Positions 49,101 through 60,157 of a DNA stretch of 64,000 nucleotides are shown piece by piece. The notes under the pieces were generated by a model. It did no database searches. It was not told the DNA's origin and saw only the letters and a list, made by a program, of their open reading frames with translations. Location of the stretch: the NCBI RefSeq assembly GCF_030247195.1, contig NW_026683343.1:1-64000 (forward strand), written 5' to 3'. Source of the DNA: Topomyia yanbarensis. Lineage: Eukaryota > Arthropoda > Insecta > Diptera > Culicidae. The translations under genes and the position numbers were made by a program. Each line of letters opens with the position of its first letter. The stretch's first letter is position 1.

Positions 49101-52100
49101 ATTCCCATAGGTTGCTATTGAATTTCATTTTCAACCGACATCTTGTTCCGAATTACGAGTTGAAGAGTATGGTTACAAAACAATATTTGTTGATTTTTCC
49201 AAATCGGTTTCTCGGAATTTTCTGAACCGATTTTGACAAACTTAATTTTAAATGAAAGGTCCATCAGCTGCTGTTGAATTTTGTGTGGATCCGAGTTCTG
49301 GTTTCTGAATTACAGGGTGATACGTACGATCACGCAGCAAATCCCGATTCTAACGAATTCTGCGATGAATGTAAAAAGGTGATTTTTTCCAAAATGTAAA
49401 CACAACTGTTGAATTTGTAGATCTAGGTCCCCAACAGTCATTCAAAGTCTCTTTGGCCACACTGGCCACCATCGACGGATCCGGAAGCATCCAAAGTCAG
49501 AATAACGGTTATATTGGTTTCTCGAAAATGGCTAGATTTGCTCAACTTAGTCTCAAATGAAAGGTGTTGCGTCCCCAGAAACTGATATTAAATTCCATCT
49601 CCATCCGACTTCCAGCACCGGAGTTACGGGTTGTGGAGGTCGATCACATAGAAAACTCCGATTCAAACCGATACCGCGATGAATGCAAAAAGGTGCTCTT
49701 ATATATACTTACCAAGTGTAATAAGAATGAAAGACATTTCCATAAAGTTATATTGTACGAACCAGCTATTAAATCATAGTTTGGAGAAATGAGAAAGGCA
49801 CAATTGCACCTCTAGGTGGATTAAAACAGGTTTTTCCTTTATTATCATCATTATGAAATGTTCCATAGACAGCTACACTCATGGTACATAAGTGTCGCGG
49901 ATGTAAAAACTGCAAAACTGGCTATTAGAAAGCATGAAATAACTGATGTAAACATGCGACTAGCAAAATCAAACACACACCGCTCTATAATGGTACACTG
50001 AATGAATACACGAAACTGACATATTGTCAGTGTTTTATCAGCTAGTTGAAAACTGTGTATGGAATGTAGAAGGAAAAAAGACGATCATTTAGATCAAAAA
50101 ACTATTATTGGCGCAATCGGACCTTGTCAAAGAAGGGAATATTCCAAGAAAATCAGGTTTTAAATTAATTCAGTGTGTTTCTATGTGTGTGTGTGTTTTA
50201 GAGAGCAAAAAAATGTCAAAAAATACACTGAGCAGAAAAAATGTATAAAAACTAACTCAAAAAACGAGGTAGGCGTGGCGTAGTTGGTAAATCGATTGCC
50301 TTGTACGCAGCGCACCCGGGTTCGAGTCCCGACCCTGCACAAAGGATTAGAAATTTTTCATAAGAGTTTTTCTAACCCGAAGAGGCGAATGACCATAAGG
50401 TTAAAACCTCTATAATCGAAATAAAAAAACTCAAGAAACAGGTTTGGGAAGCTACCCTGATCCGCTAAAAAGACTACTCTTGCCCGGAACCTGATTACTC
50501 CCGGGCACTACATTACGGCATTACTTCGGGGAAGAGAATTCTCCGACGAAAGAAATTCTCCCGAAACCGAGCCAACCAGTGATTTCGGTGGAGTAGGGCG
50601 TCCGGTTCGCTGGTGCCCCGGCGACCCGTGACTGGTGGTGTCTCGTCGCGTCCGACTCAGTCTAGTCCCCGAAGGTAAATCTAGCTTACACCGACGGAAA
50701 GTTCCCCGGCGAAAGAACTTCTCCCGTTACTGATTCTTGTTTGGTTTCCGCTATAGTTCTCTTGGGCCAACCGGTAGGGTGCCATGGTTGGCCCGGCGAT
50801 TACCAGTGCAGAATGCTGCCCGGTTCGCTGGTATTCCGACGACCCATACTCTGTCGCAGTTTACACGCTGTTCATCAGACCATTTCCGCTGCAAGGCGGT
50901 CATGATCTGCGTCACCACTCTGTTGACCGCGTTCCACGTTTTTACATCGCTTGGTATTCTGTAGATATTAACCTGGTTGATGTCCAGTCTTCCCGTTTCA
51001 AGCGTCTTCTTGCGTATCGCTTCGAATCTCTGACATTCGAAGACCACATGCTCCGGTGTCTGCGTCAACGCGTGATTGGATGGACTGTAAGTTGAGGATC
51101 AAAGGCCATTTCTTCAACTACAGCATCACTACCCACCCACACTGCCCACACGATGGGAGACCCGATGACGAGAAGGAAGCGTTCTACGCAAAGCTGGATG
51201 AGGTGTACGACGGCTATTCGCAACGGGACGTGAAAATCGTCATCGGTGATGTGAATGCTCAGGTAGGACGGGAGGTAATGTTTAGACCGGAATTCGGGCC
51301 AAGCAACTCACACACCGTATCGAATGACAAGGGGCCAACGATGCGTGAACTTCGCAGCCTCCCGTGGCATGGTAGTCCGAAGTACCTTATTCCCCCGCAG
51401 AGATATCCATAAAGCCACCTGGAGATCACCTGACCAACGCACCGAAAACCAAATCGATTACGTTCTAATCGACGGTCGATTCTTCTCTGATATCACCAAC
51501 GTTCGTACCTACCGCAGTGCGAATATAGATTCGGACCATTACCTAGTTGCAGTAAGCATGCGCTTAAAACTCTGGACGGTGTACAACACTCGTCTTAGTC
51601 GGACGCCAAGGCCCAACATCGCGCAACTTCGGGACGCCGGGGTTGCCCAACACTTCGCACAGCGGCTGGAAGCAGCACTACCCACGGAAGAACAGCTGAG
51701 CGCAGCTACTCTTGAAGATAGCTGGAGGGAGATCCGTTCCGGCATAGGAAGTACTGCTATAGCGGCACTAGGTACAGCAATTCCGAATCGAGGAAACGAC
51801 TGGTTCGATAACGAATGTAAGCAGTTTATGGAGGAGAAGAATGCAGCATGGGCGAGGATGCTGCAGCACGGAACGAGACAGAATATGGAGCGATACAAAC
51901 AAGCACGGAACAGGCAAATCGCGTTCCTCCGGAGAAAGAAGCGCCAACAGGAGGAACGAGATCGCGAAGCGATGGAGCAACTGTACCGCGTAAACGACAC
52001 ACGGAAGTTCTACGAGAAGCTAAACAGTTCGCGCAAAGGCTACGTTCCGTAAGCCGATATGTGCAGGGACTTAGACGGCAACCTTTTTACGAACGAGTGT

Positions 52101-55100
52101 GAGGTGATTGACAGGTGGAAGCAGTACTATGACGAGCATCTCAACGGTGAATCAGCAGAGGACGAAGGCGGTATGGCAACGGATCTTGGAGCACGCGCGG
52201 AAGACGATCTCTGATCTCCAAGAAGTCAAGGAGGAGATCGGTCGGCTGAAAAACAACAAAGCTGCCGGTGTAGATCAACTACCCAGCAAGCTATTAAAAT
52301 ACGGTCGTGAAACACTGGCTAGAGCGCTGCACTAGGTAATCGCCAAAATTTGGGAAAAGGAGATTCTTCCGGCGGAGGGTGTCGGTAGCCCAATCTACAA
52401 AAAGGGTGACAAGTTGGATTGCTGCAACTACCGCGTGATACCACTACTTAGCGCCGCCTACAAGATCCTCTCCAAAATTCTTTACCGCCGATTGTCACGA
52501 TTTGCAAGGGAGTTCGTGGGGCACTACCAAGCGGGATTCATGGGTTGCCGCGCCACCACGGACCAAATATTCATTCTGCAGAAGTGCCGCGAATACAACG
52601 TGCCACCATATCATTTGTTCATCGATTTCAAATCCGCGTATGACGCAATCGATCGAGATCAGCTATGGCAGATAATGCACGAGTACGGTTTTGCCGTTAA
52701 GATAACACGATTAGTCAAAGCGACGATGGATCGGGTGATGTCCCTTTGTTGTTCCATCCCTTTGAATCTCGAAGAGGGTTGAGGCAAGGTGATGGTCTAT
52801 CGTGCCTGCTGTTCAACGTCCAGCTTCTTAGCTTCGCCGATGACATTGGCGTAATGGCACGGAACTTTGAGGCGATGTCGGAACCGTACATCAGACTGAA
52901 AGCTGAAGCCAGCAGGATTGGACTTGCCATCAACGTTTCGAAGACAAAATACATGAGAGGAAGAGGTTCTAGAGATGACAATGTGAACCTCCCATCCCGA
53001 GTTCGGATTGACGGTGACGAAATCGAGATGGTCGACGAATTCGTGTATTTGGGCTCACTGGTAACCACCGACAATGATACCAGCAGAGAAATTCAGAGAC
53101 GGATCTTGGCAGGAAATCGTGCCTACTTTGGACTCCGGAGGACGCTCCGGTGGAACAAAATTCGCCGCCGCGCGAAGTTGCTTATCTACAAGACGCTGAT
53201 TAGACCGGTGGTCCTCTACGGCCACAAGACCTGGACTATGCTCGTGGAGGACCAACGCGCCCTTGAAGTTTTCGAACGAAAGGTGTTGTGTACCATCTAT
53301 GGTAGCGTGCAGATGGAAGACGAAATGTGGCGTGGGCGAATGAACCATGAGTTGCATCAGCTGCTGGAAGAACCATCCATCGCGCATACTGCAAAAATAG
53401 AACGTTTGTGGTGGGCTGGACACCTCGTAAGAATGTCAGACGTGAAGATGATTCTTGAGGGCGACCCTATAGGAACAAGAAAACGGGGCGCACAGCGAGC
53501 ACGGTGGATCGACCAGATAGAAGACGACCTACGGACCCTTCGAAGACTGCGAGGCTGGCGACAAGCAGCAATGGACCGAGTACATACAGCTTCTGCATAC
53601 AGCAAGAGGCAAGGCTCTAGCCTGAACGGTAAGGTGAGTATGCTCCGGTGTCTCCTCGATGTTTTCAAACTCCAGGCCTAACGGTTACATTGCGTGCCCG
53701 AACCGATGGACATACTTCCATGTGAGGTTCCTATCGGACCATGGCTGCGACAGGTTTGGGATGCTTTTCTTTCTCCGTATTTTCCCATTCCTGCTGCCAC
53801 CTCGCCATCGAATTTATTTTCATCATCTTCCACACGTTTCTGGTGTTTCTCCGGTTCTAGCACTCGATATCCTCTGCCAAGGTGATGCAGATGGGGATCA
53901 TCCCGGCGATAGCGCCTACTACCTCCAACGATATTGTTCTGAATGCGCTTGAGACTCATACGGCCATTAACTGAAACGTCCTATGCAGATTTTCGTGGTT
54001 CCGCTTGGTTTTCAGCGCCGCATCCTAGGCAGGAACTCCACATCGCAGTATCGATGGCGATACACTAGATAAGAGACGTATCGTGCTGCTTTTAGGACCG
54101 CCGATGTTTGGCATGGTCCTCGCTATTGCGTTCGTTGCCTTCGCCGGCATTTCGTAGGCGTAGTCGACGTGATTGTTGAAGCTCAACCGGTCATCGATTA
54201 TCAGTGTACGCGTAAATGCAATCACGTGCCCTCCGACGATCTGCATCAGCTGAACCGCTTTGGGACCATTCATAAATTACGTAACGCAAAAATTGCCCAA
54301 AATTGACTCCCCCCTCCCCCTATGTAACAAATTGTCACAAATTTTTCCATCCCCCCCTCCCCTGTTACGTAACAAATTCCAAGAAAAAATTTTTTTTCTT
54401 CGATGGAAACATGTTACGTAACGATCTAGTTAACACCCCCTCCCGCCTATGTCACAACTTGTCACATCTTGTCGTACCCCCCCTCCCCCCTAAAAGCGTT
54501 ACGTAATTTATGAATGGTCCCTTTGCAGTGGCTGACCAACAACAGCTCCGTCTTGTGGTGAGCTATTTGCAGCTTGATCCCGTTCATCCAGTTCTCGATC
54601 GCATCTATTGTCTCCGTCACCGATACCTCCACTTTTTCAAGTGTCTCGCCCATCACCGTTGGTGACACGTCGTTCGTGAAACCCACGATTTTCACTTTCC
54701 TGAGCAGGTGCTGTGTTAGGACTTCATGAGGTCCCATTCCAAAGAGTTGTACCAAGAATGGAGCCTCAGGGTTAACCCGCTGTCACTCGCATTGACTTCT
54801 GCCCTTCGTTAGTCTCGTACAGCACCACTCTGCCGTGAAAGTAGCTCTTCAGGATCTGCCATAGATAGTCGGGAACCCTCATTCTGTGCAGTGCTGTAGC
54901 AATGGCTTTCCACCTATCGTTACCTATCTATCGTTACCATAGCGCAGTATCGATCTCGTCTTCGCTTCCGTTTAGATGCCTTCTCCGAACTCTTGCGCAC
55001 TGTCCAAATTGCCTCCACTTTCGATATTCTTTTGCGGAATCTGAACTGCGTCTTAGACAGTTCGCGCTCGTCCTCCGAGCATTCCATAGACCTATTGATA

Positions 55101-58100
55101 ATAATTCTTTCTAGAAGTTTTCGGAGTGTATCCAGCAATCATATAGGTTTATACGAGGCCGGATTGTCCGGTGGCTTCCCTGAATTTGGCAGCAGCACCA
55201 GCTTCTGTACCTTCCGTGTTTCGGGGAAGTTACCTTCATTTGGACACTTCGGCAGCACCATCCTAAACATGTCCGGGTATACCAGATCACAGCTTTCAGC
55301 ACAACGTTTGGTATTCATTGCGGACTGGGGGCTTCCTTTGGTTTAAGGCGCTTCGATGCTTCTGCGAGCTCATCGTTAGTCATTTGCCGATCGTCCGTGT
55401 TTGCTCCTTCTTCTTTACCGTACTGTGTCGTTGGCCATGTAGATGGATCGTGTTTCGGGAAGAGACCCTCAACGATTATCTTCAGCTTTTTCGGGCACAT
55501 TTCGCTTGGCGTGGACGAAGCCTTCACGACTCGAGATTGGCGTCTTTTTCTCGGCTCAGCTCCTTGTGGCCGACTGACTTGCTAAGCTTGATCTTCCGTT
55601 TTAAAGTATCCCTAGCTTTCAGAAACGCTGCCTTGTGCTTCGCTGTACCTGCTCCGACATTGCTCTCGAAGCCCGCCTTCTGGATCTAACAGAAGCAGCG
55701 CGCATCGATCTGAGTATATCGTTCCACCAGTAAGCTAGACGCCGTCTATTGCGTGACTTCAGTTTTCGCGGCATTGTGGCGTCACAAGCCATCACAATCG
55801 TTCGTGTTAGATGGGCTGCATTGACGTTCTCGGTCCCGCTGTCCGGCCGAAGTGCCTCAACTGAGAGGACTATGTTGAAGGCTTTCGTCTTCCATTTTCG
55901 CTCGCCGGTCATCCTTCGCCGTGCTACATCAGAGTTCCGATAGCTGATATGGTAGCAAATCGCCTGATGGTCGGCATGGGTATACTGCTCGCATACTCTC
56001 CTGTCTATGTTTGCCGTCAGTGAAGGATTACAGAATGCGACGTCGATGATAGACTCCATCGCGTCTCTCTGAAATGTGCTAACGGAACCTTCATTGCACA
56101 ATCATATTTTGCTAGAACTTCCTGCAGGATGCTGGGTACTCTACTGCCCCACTCCCAGGCATTGAAGTCACCACCAATGACTACCAGCTTTCGGCCGATC
56201 AACTGCTCAGTAACTGCTCCAGCATTAGGCTGAACTACTCCGCTGTCCACCTTTGAGGAGCGTAACAGCTACGCACAAAGACGCCGTTGATTTTAGCAAT
56301 CACGAAGCCTTCGTATGAGCAATCTACCACTTCTTGAATGGGTATCGTAGCCGTTCCCTTTCTATCCTTCACTCAGCTACCGTTATCAGCAGGACCCGAT
56401 ACGGCTTTCCAATTAAAATCATGTCACACATCGTTTCTGTCGTGGACTGCCACAGCAGTTGCAGTGCGGTTTCACAGGGATTCAAATTTACCTGGGTTAT
56501 CTCCATTACCATCTTCTAGAAAGAGCATTTGAAGCCCCGGCTCTGCGTGCAGTCTCTCACAAGATGACCCGTCTACCCGCATTTCTAGCACATTTTTGAT
56601 CTAGCCGGGCCCTTTCAAGCTACTGCCAAATGCCTAAAACCCAACCACTTAGAACATTTCTCTGTTTGTTGATTCAGTCGTAGTGCGGCTCTCAATCGCA
56701 TCTCGAACTTTGCCTACCTCAAGCGCCTTGTAAGCAGACATTACCGGTACACGAAACCATCGCTGTCTGAGTTCCTCCGTGCCCCTTCTTTAACCGTCAT
56801 CGTCGTGGGCACCTCGCTCAGGTTGCTGCTGCTGTGCACCTCTCAGCTGGTCTTCCGTCGTGATCTCATCCAGGTCCTTGCATACAATCACCGTATCCGG
56901 CCCTAATGCTTTAACTTCTGCCTCTTCACCCAGCGATTTGGCCAAAATTTCCTGCATAATCGAGCTATTAACCGTGGGATCCTCCGTCAACTCGAAGTGC
57001 GTCTCATGTTTTTGGGTACGGCCTGGTTCTTACCACGTTGTCCTCCAAATCCCTTAGCTCTGGATCATCTCTGACATTCTTGAGGAGCGCTGCATACGTC
57101 GTCGCGTCATTGGCTTTGATGAGTATGGCTTCTTTCTTGGGCGCTTTCTGATGAGCTGGAGTTTTTCCTTTCTTCTGCTCCACTTTTCTCTCCTACTTCC
57201 GCGTTTGCTGCTTCTTGTGTTTCTCCCTCCGACCTACAACGGTACTCCAGTTATATCCCTGTTGAGTGGCATGCTGCACTTCGGCAGTAAGAGTGTTCTC
57301 GCGCGTTTGCCTCTTGGGCCGGCTGGTTCTCCGACTGGCGAGGTTCTTGCCCTCTTTGGAGTCACGGATTCCTTTGCTTCGGGGAGGGAGAAGACAGCAG
57401 CCTTAGCCGACGCCAATTCTCGTTCAGCTGCATCAGTCAGTCCTCAGCGTTGCCGTGTCATACTTCTTCACGGCAGACACTAGCGCCTTTCGGATTCTGA
57501 GAACTATCTCCTTAATTTATAGACATTGTTTCTCGCGTCCACAAACTTGTGGAGCTCCTCCGCCAAGCACTTCGCTGCCACTACTTTTGGCTTCTGTGGA
57601 GTGTAACTCATCCCGCTCTGCTCTCTCTGGCTGTTGTTACTGCTTGTTCTTGTTCGCCGCGCCTGTACCGTATGTTGTTTTTCTCCATTTCATTGGGTCC
57701 CAACTCCGGGCCACTATCTCCACTCGTTGTACATAGTCACCTCTTATGATCCCATGATTATCTATGAAGCAGGGAGGTCATGCTAGGGTTGAGACTATCC
57801 TTCATAGTGTTCAAGGCCGGGTCGCGTAAAATCGGGAATGTTCCAACCGAACCTAGTGCCACCAACTAAATGTTGAGAAGTTTTGAACAACCTGCCAGGG
57901 TTTTGTTGGGACGAAGGCAGCCGTGCTGTTAGCCCACTTGCCATTTCAAGTCGGTATCATCCTTCCTTACTCAGGGAGTAGGACACCATACCTGTCAGCC
58001 AAAAGTCGCCGTCCAATTCGATATCCGTGTCCTGTCCGTTGACGTTCGCCATGGCCAGTATGTCATAATCAGGACGTTACTGGCGTCGATCCTGATCTGC

Positions 58101-60000
58101 CGGTTGGCACTCTGGTTGGGCTGGGGTGTCTTTATTGCGATGATCTTAGAGTACTGGAATGTTAGGATCTTGGCAGAAGTGGCACAGACTCGCTTCGTCG
58201 GAGTTATAGCTTTTTAGGGGTTTAGAAGAGCCCAATCCCAGGGGCGGCGAAATACTTTACGCCCGAGTGGGTAGAAAGCATAGGGTGAGGGGTCCATTAG
58301 TAAGGATTGTTTTCCTTTTCCCAATGCACACGCTTACATTACATTCACATTAAATCACGTTCGTTTATGCAAATGGAATTGTGGTACTTTGATGTTTTCA
58401 AATGTGTGTAGTGCGAGATATATGCGTTGCTCATCTAAATTTTTCGAAATTGTTCAAAATTTCGAGTGGGTAATTACCCACTCGGTTATTTTCGAGTGGG
58501 TAATACTACCCATACTACCCACGCTTTCCGCCGGCTCTGCCCAATCCAACCCCCCCTTCATATCCTAGCAAGACTCCCTATCTCGCAGAAGGTCTGGGGG
58601 AAGGTGGAAGGGTCGTTAAGCTCCTAGACTCCTGCCCTTGCTGTCCCCGTCTGTGTAATATTCTACATGCGTTCTTTTCTCCGTTGACCAGTTGGATGCC
58701 GTGGCCGAGCTAGCGATTCCATTTGGAGGGTGGCTTCCGGTTCACTGGTGCCCCGATGACCCTATACTGATGGTTTGTCGCATTCGGTACTACTCGACTA
58801 GTCTCCGGCGGTGGATCTAGCCTACTTCGGCGAAGAGTTCCCGGACGTTGACTGTACTCTCCCGAAACCGTCGTTCGCTGTTCATCACGCCATTTCCGCT
58901 GCAAGGCGGTCATAATCTGCGTCGCCACTCTGTTGACCGCGCTCCACGTGTTTACATCGCTTGGTATTCTGTAGGCGTCATTATCTGGGTTGATGTCCGG
59001 TCCTCCCGATTAATAAAAATAGGCATTTTTTCCACCCAGTGCTAAATTGTTACGCTGGTCTATTATACATTAGAATTATCTGCAATCTTCACATAATCAA
59101 TAACAATGACCGCTGTCAGTCTAACGTCAAAATGAATCGTGGAGTTTAGGCATTCATTTAGTTTCATAATAAGAAGTTGTCTGAAGAATCATGTAGTTCA
59201 AAGTACACACCTGCTCTTCGGGTCGATAATAATTGTGGATAAACAGTAAATTGATCCACCACTTCTCCCGGCATATCGTCCTACCCACCGGTATGATTCT
59301 GTACGCTGATGGATTCATCTGAAAGTGATCGGAGATCGAGGTGGTGAACAAAATTACCAAGGCATACACCGGCAAGGACCGAAGATACCGATTCACTACT
59401 CCCATCCAGAATGGTTTGATGCTGAACCGCTTGCTTTCGGTATATCTGATGAAGTGTACTGTTAGCAGAAGACCACTGATGGCCAAGAACACGTCCACTT
59501 CCAGTTGGACGAGTGTTGGGAACATTTGTGTTCCTATGTTCGAGCCGAACTGAAATGCATAACGATTAAGAACTATGTCTGCCATCAACCAAATTTCATT
59601 CGTTGCTTTTTACCTTCTCCAGCGCTTCCGGATTCTGGCTGCTAGTCATCACCAGTGCTGCAATCACGTGAGCGAGTGTTATGGTGGCCATTAAATACAC
59701 ACGGATAGCATCCAGGAAGCGCAGGTCCTGCTGGATAGGATCAGTAGTCAGTTTGAATGTGAGTCGATTGATATTTCGCCTCAGGGAGAACGCGGTCAGC
59801 AGCTTAGTCTCTGAAAACATTGTGCACACGATTAGTCAGCAGCTTCAGCTTCCGGCTCGGTGATGGCCACATACTTGTACCCTTCAAAGGCATCCGATAG
59901 TGATTGGGATCCTTTGCTAGCCAGGAATCGTAGACGGTAGACGCGAGGGCGAGTAGCAAAAGTGATCCAATGGTTGCAAAGAACGCGATATCCAAATAAT
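46131..60000 (-). CDS. NRF-6-like acyltransferase-3 multipass membrane protein, 3' eight exons
   Basis: Exons: 60000-59881, 59810-59614, 59549-59211, 47308-47229, 47173-47060, 47000-46850, 46791-46444, 46370-46131. All seven introns are GT-AG and phases agree, giving 528 codons to the stop. The order is a transmembrane helix (IAFFATIGSLLLLAL), a KLLTAFSLRRN linker, the domain start RFLDAIRVYLM, VFLAISGLL, EKWWINLLFIHNYY, CLLHTWYMAADIQLF, then repeated hydrophobic helices, and VEKPF at the end. This order is characteristic of nose-resistant-to-fluoxetine (nrf-6) proteins, which carry an acyltransferase-3 domain and act in membranes, probably in lipid or small-molecule transport. Substrate is unknown. 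The N-terminal NRF domain and signal peptide must lie upstream, beyond the window. The 11.9-kb third intron is packed with transposons; coding exons are intact. Confidence 0.92.
47499..47631. repeat. Foldback with 'tgacagttcag' ends
   Basis: 'tgacagttcagagagcttgtttaca' at the left pairs with 'tgtaaacaagttcactgaactgtca' at the right. It is related to the 1851-1970 foldback and lies in the large intron of the acyltransferase-like gene. Confidence 0.8.
47636..49835 (+). mobile_element. Two adjoining microsatellite-bearing inverted-repeat elements
   Basis: Starts at 47636 ('tgcctttctcatataaagaaagg') and at about 48830 ('gtctttctcatatagaaagg'). Each start is followed by 'ggcccggagggccgag' and a TG/TATG microsatellite. 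The end at 49785-49835 has 'gagaaatgagaaaggcacaa' and 'ctaggtggattaaaacagg'. Same family as 44068-45180. Recurrent 'ctcggagatggctgaaccga' and 'caaatgaaaggt' blocks inside each copy point to internal repetition. Non-coding. Confidence 0.75.
49836..50263. other. Intronic spacer, no feature recognised
   Basis: AT-rich DNA between the inverted-repeat elements and the SINE. Nothing further is supported. Confidence 0.4.
50264..50433 (+). mobile_element. tRNA-derived SINE
   Basis: An RNA polymerase III box A (TGGCGTAGTTGG, 50276-50287) and box B (GGTTCGAGTCC, 50319-50329) are spaced as in a tRNA. A tRNA-unrelated body follows ('cataagagtttttctaaccc', 'gaggcgaatgaccataaggtt') with an A-rich tail 'aaataaaaaaact'. 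The 3' half does not fold as a tRNA, so it is a SINE rather than a tRNA gene. It resembles mosquito Feilai-type SINEs in plan. Confidence 0.85.
51062..53639 (+). mobile_element. RTE-like (JAM1-type) retrotransposon, 5'-truncated and defective
   Basis: ATGCTCCGGTGTCT lies on both sides (51048-51061 and 53640-53653), a 14-bp target duplication. Removing the insert restores the R1-like reading NIEETPEHVVFEC. Inside: partial endonuclease (VIGDVNAQVGRE, then TENQIDYVLIDGRFF and DSDHYLVAV) and reverse transcriptase (LKNNKAAGVDQLPSKLL, HLFIDFKSAYDAIDR, LSFADDIGVMA, VDEFVYLGSLVTTDND). Frame changes and an internal stop break the ORF. A deletion joins GDGLSCLLFN directly to VQLLSFADD, removing part of the palm domain. 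It cannot be active. Confidence 0.9.
54262..54521. mobile_element. MITE with 'gggaccattcataaattacg' ends, 260 bp
   Basis: The left end 'gggaccattcataaattacg' is mirrored by the right end 'cgtaatttatgaatggtccc'. TTT flanks both sides (54259-54261 and 54522-54524). The interior is C-rich with repeated 'gttacgtaac'. It splits the R1-like coding line exactly between LVSHCK and AVQLMQIVGG, which rejoin when it is removed. Confidence 0.88.
58239..58539. mobile_element. hAT-like MITE, 301 bp, with perfect 8-bp duplication
   Basis: Ends CAGGGGCGGCGAAA and, inverted, CAGAGCCGGCGGAAA. CCCAATCC lies directly on both sides (58231-58238 and 58540-58547). The interior has 'gagtgggtaattacccactc'. It sits in the 5' part of the R1-like element. 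Confidence 0.9.
58661..59015 (-). mobile_element. 3' end fragment of a second R1-like copy
   Basis: The minus strand gives the same C-terminal and 3' untranslated sequence as 50580-50960 ('cgcgctccacgtgtttacat' and 'ccggttcactggtgccccga'). It is 5'-truncated and lies head-to-tail with the larger R1-like copy. Confidence 0.8.
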
Positions 60001-60157
60001 CTGAAATGGGTAGAGCTTAGATCATCAGAGTTTCACGGTGTGCCCAGAGAGTCGTTATGAACAGAAAATATAGTATCCGAGCACCTTCTTTGTGAATTTC
60101 GAAATGATCTATTAGTAGAATCGAAAGATATAGCAATTTGAAGTTTTGTGTCAATTT

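Larger units (their letters stand above)
50434..58660 (-). pseudogene. Degenerate R1-like non-LTR retrotransposon, interrupted by other elements
   Basis: Read on the minus strand: an ORF1-like Gag region at about 57740-56570 (ILAKSLGEEAEVKALGPDTV, then a decayed zinc-knuckle region), endonuclease at about 56320-55620 (VVIGGDFNAWEWGS), reverse transcriptase at about 55530-54030 (SYKPICLLDTLRKLLERII, VGFTNDVS in place of FADD, MNGIKLQIAHHKTELLLVS, IIDDRLSFNNHVDYA), and a C-terminal HC-type motif (TPEHVVFECQRFE) at 51060-50760, then a 3' untranslated region with repeated 'ccggttcgctgg'. Many frameshifts and stops make it non-functional. It is interrupted by an RTE-like copy (51062-53639) and MITEs at 54262 and 58239. 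Its 5' end abuts the 3' end of another copy. R1 clade is the best fit. Confidence 0.8.

Noticed and set aside
50276..50347. Free-standing tRNA gene
   Set aside because: Box A and B are good, but acceptor pairing is not evident and a SINE body with an A-rich tail follows.
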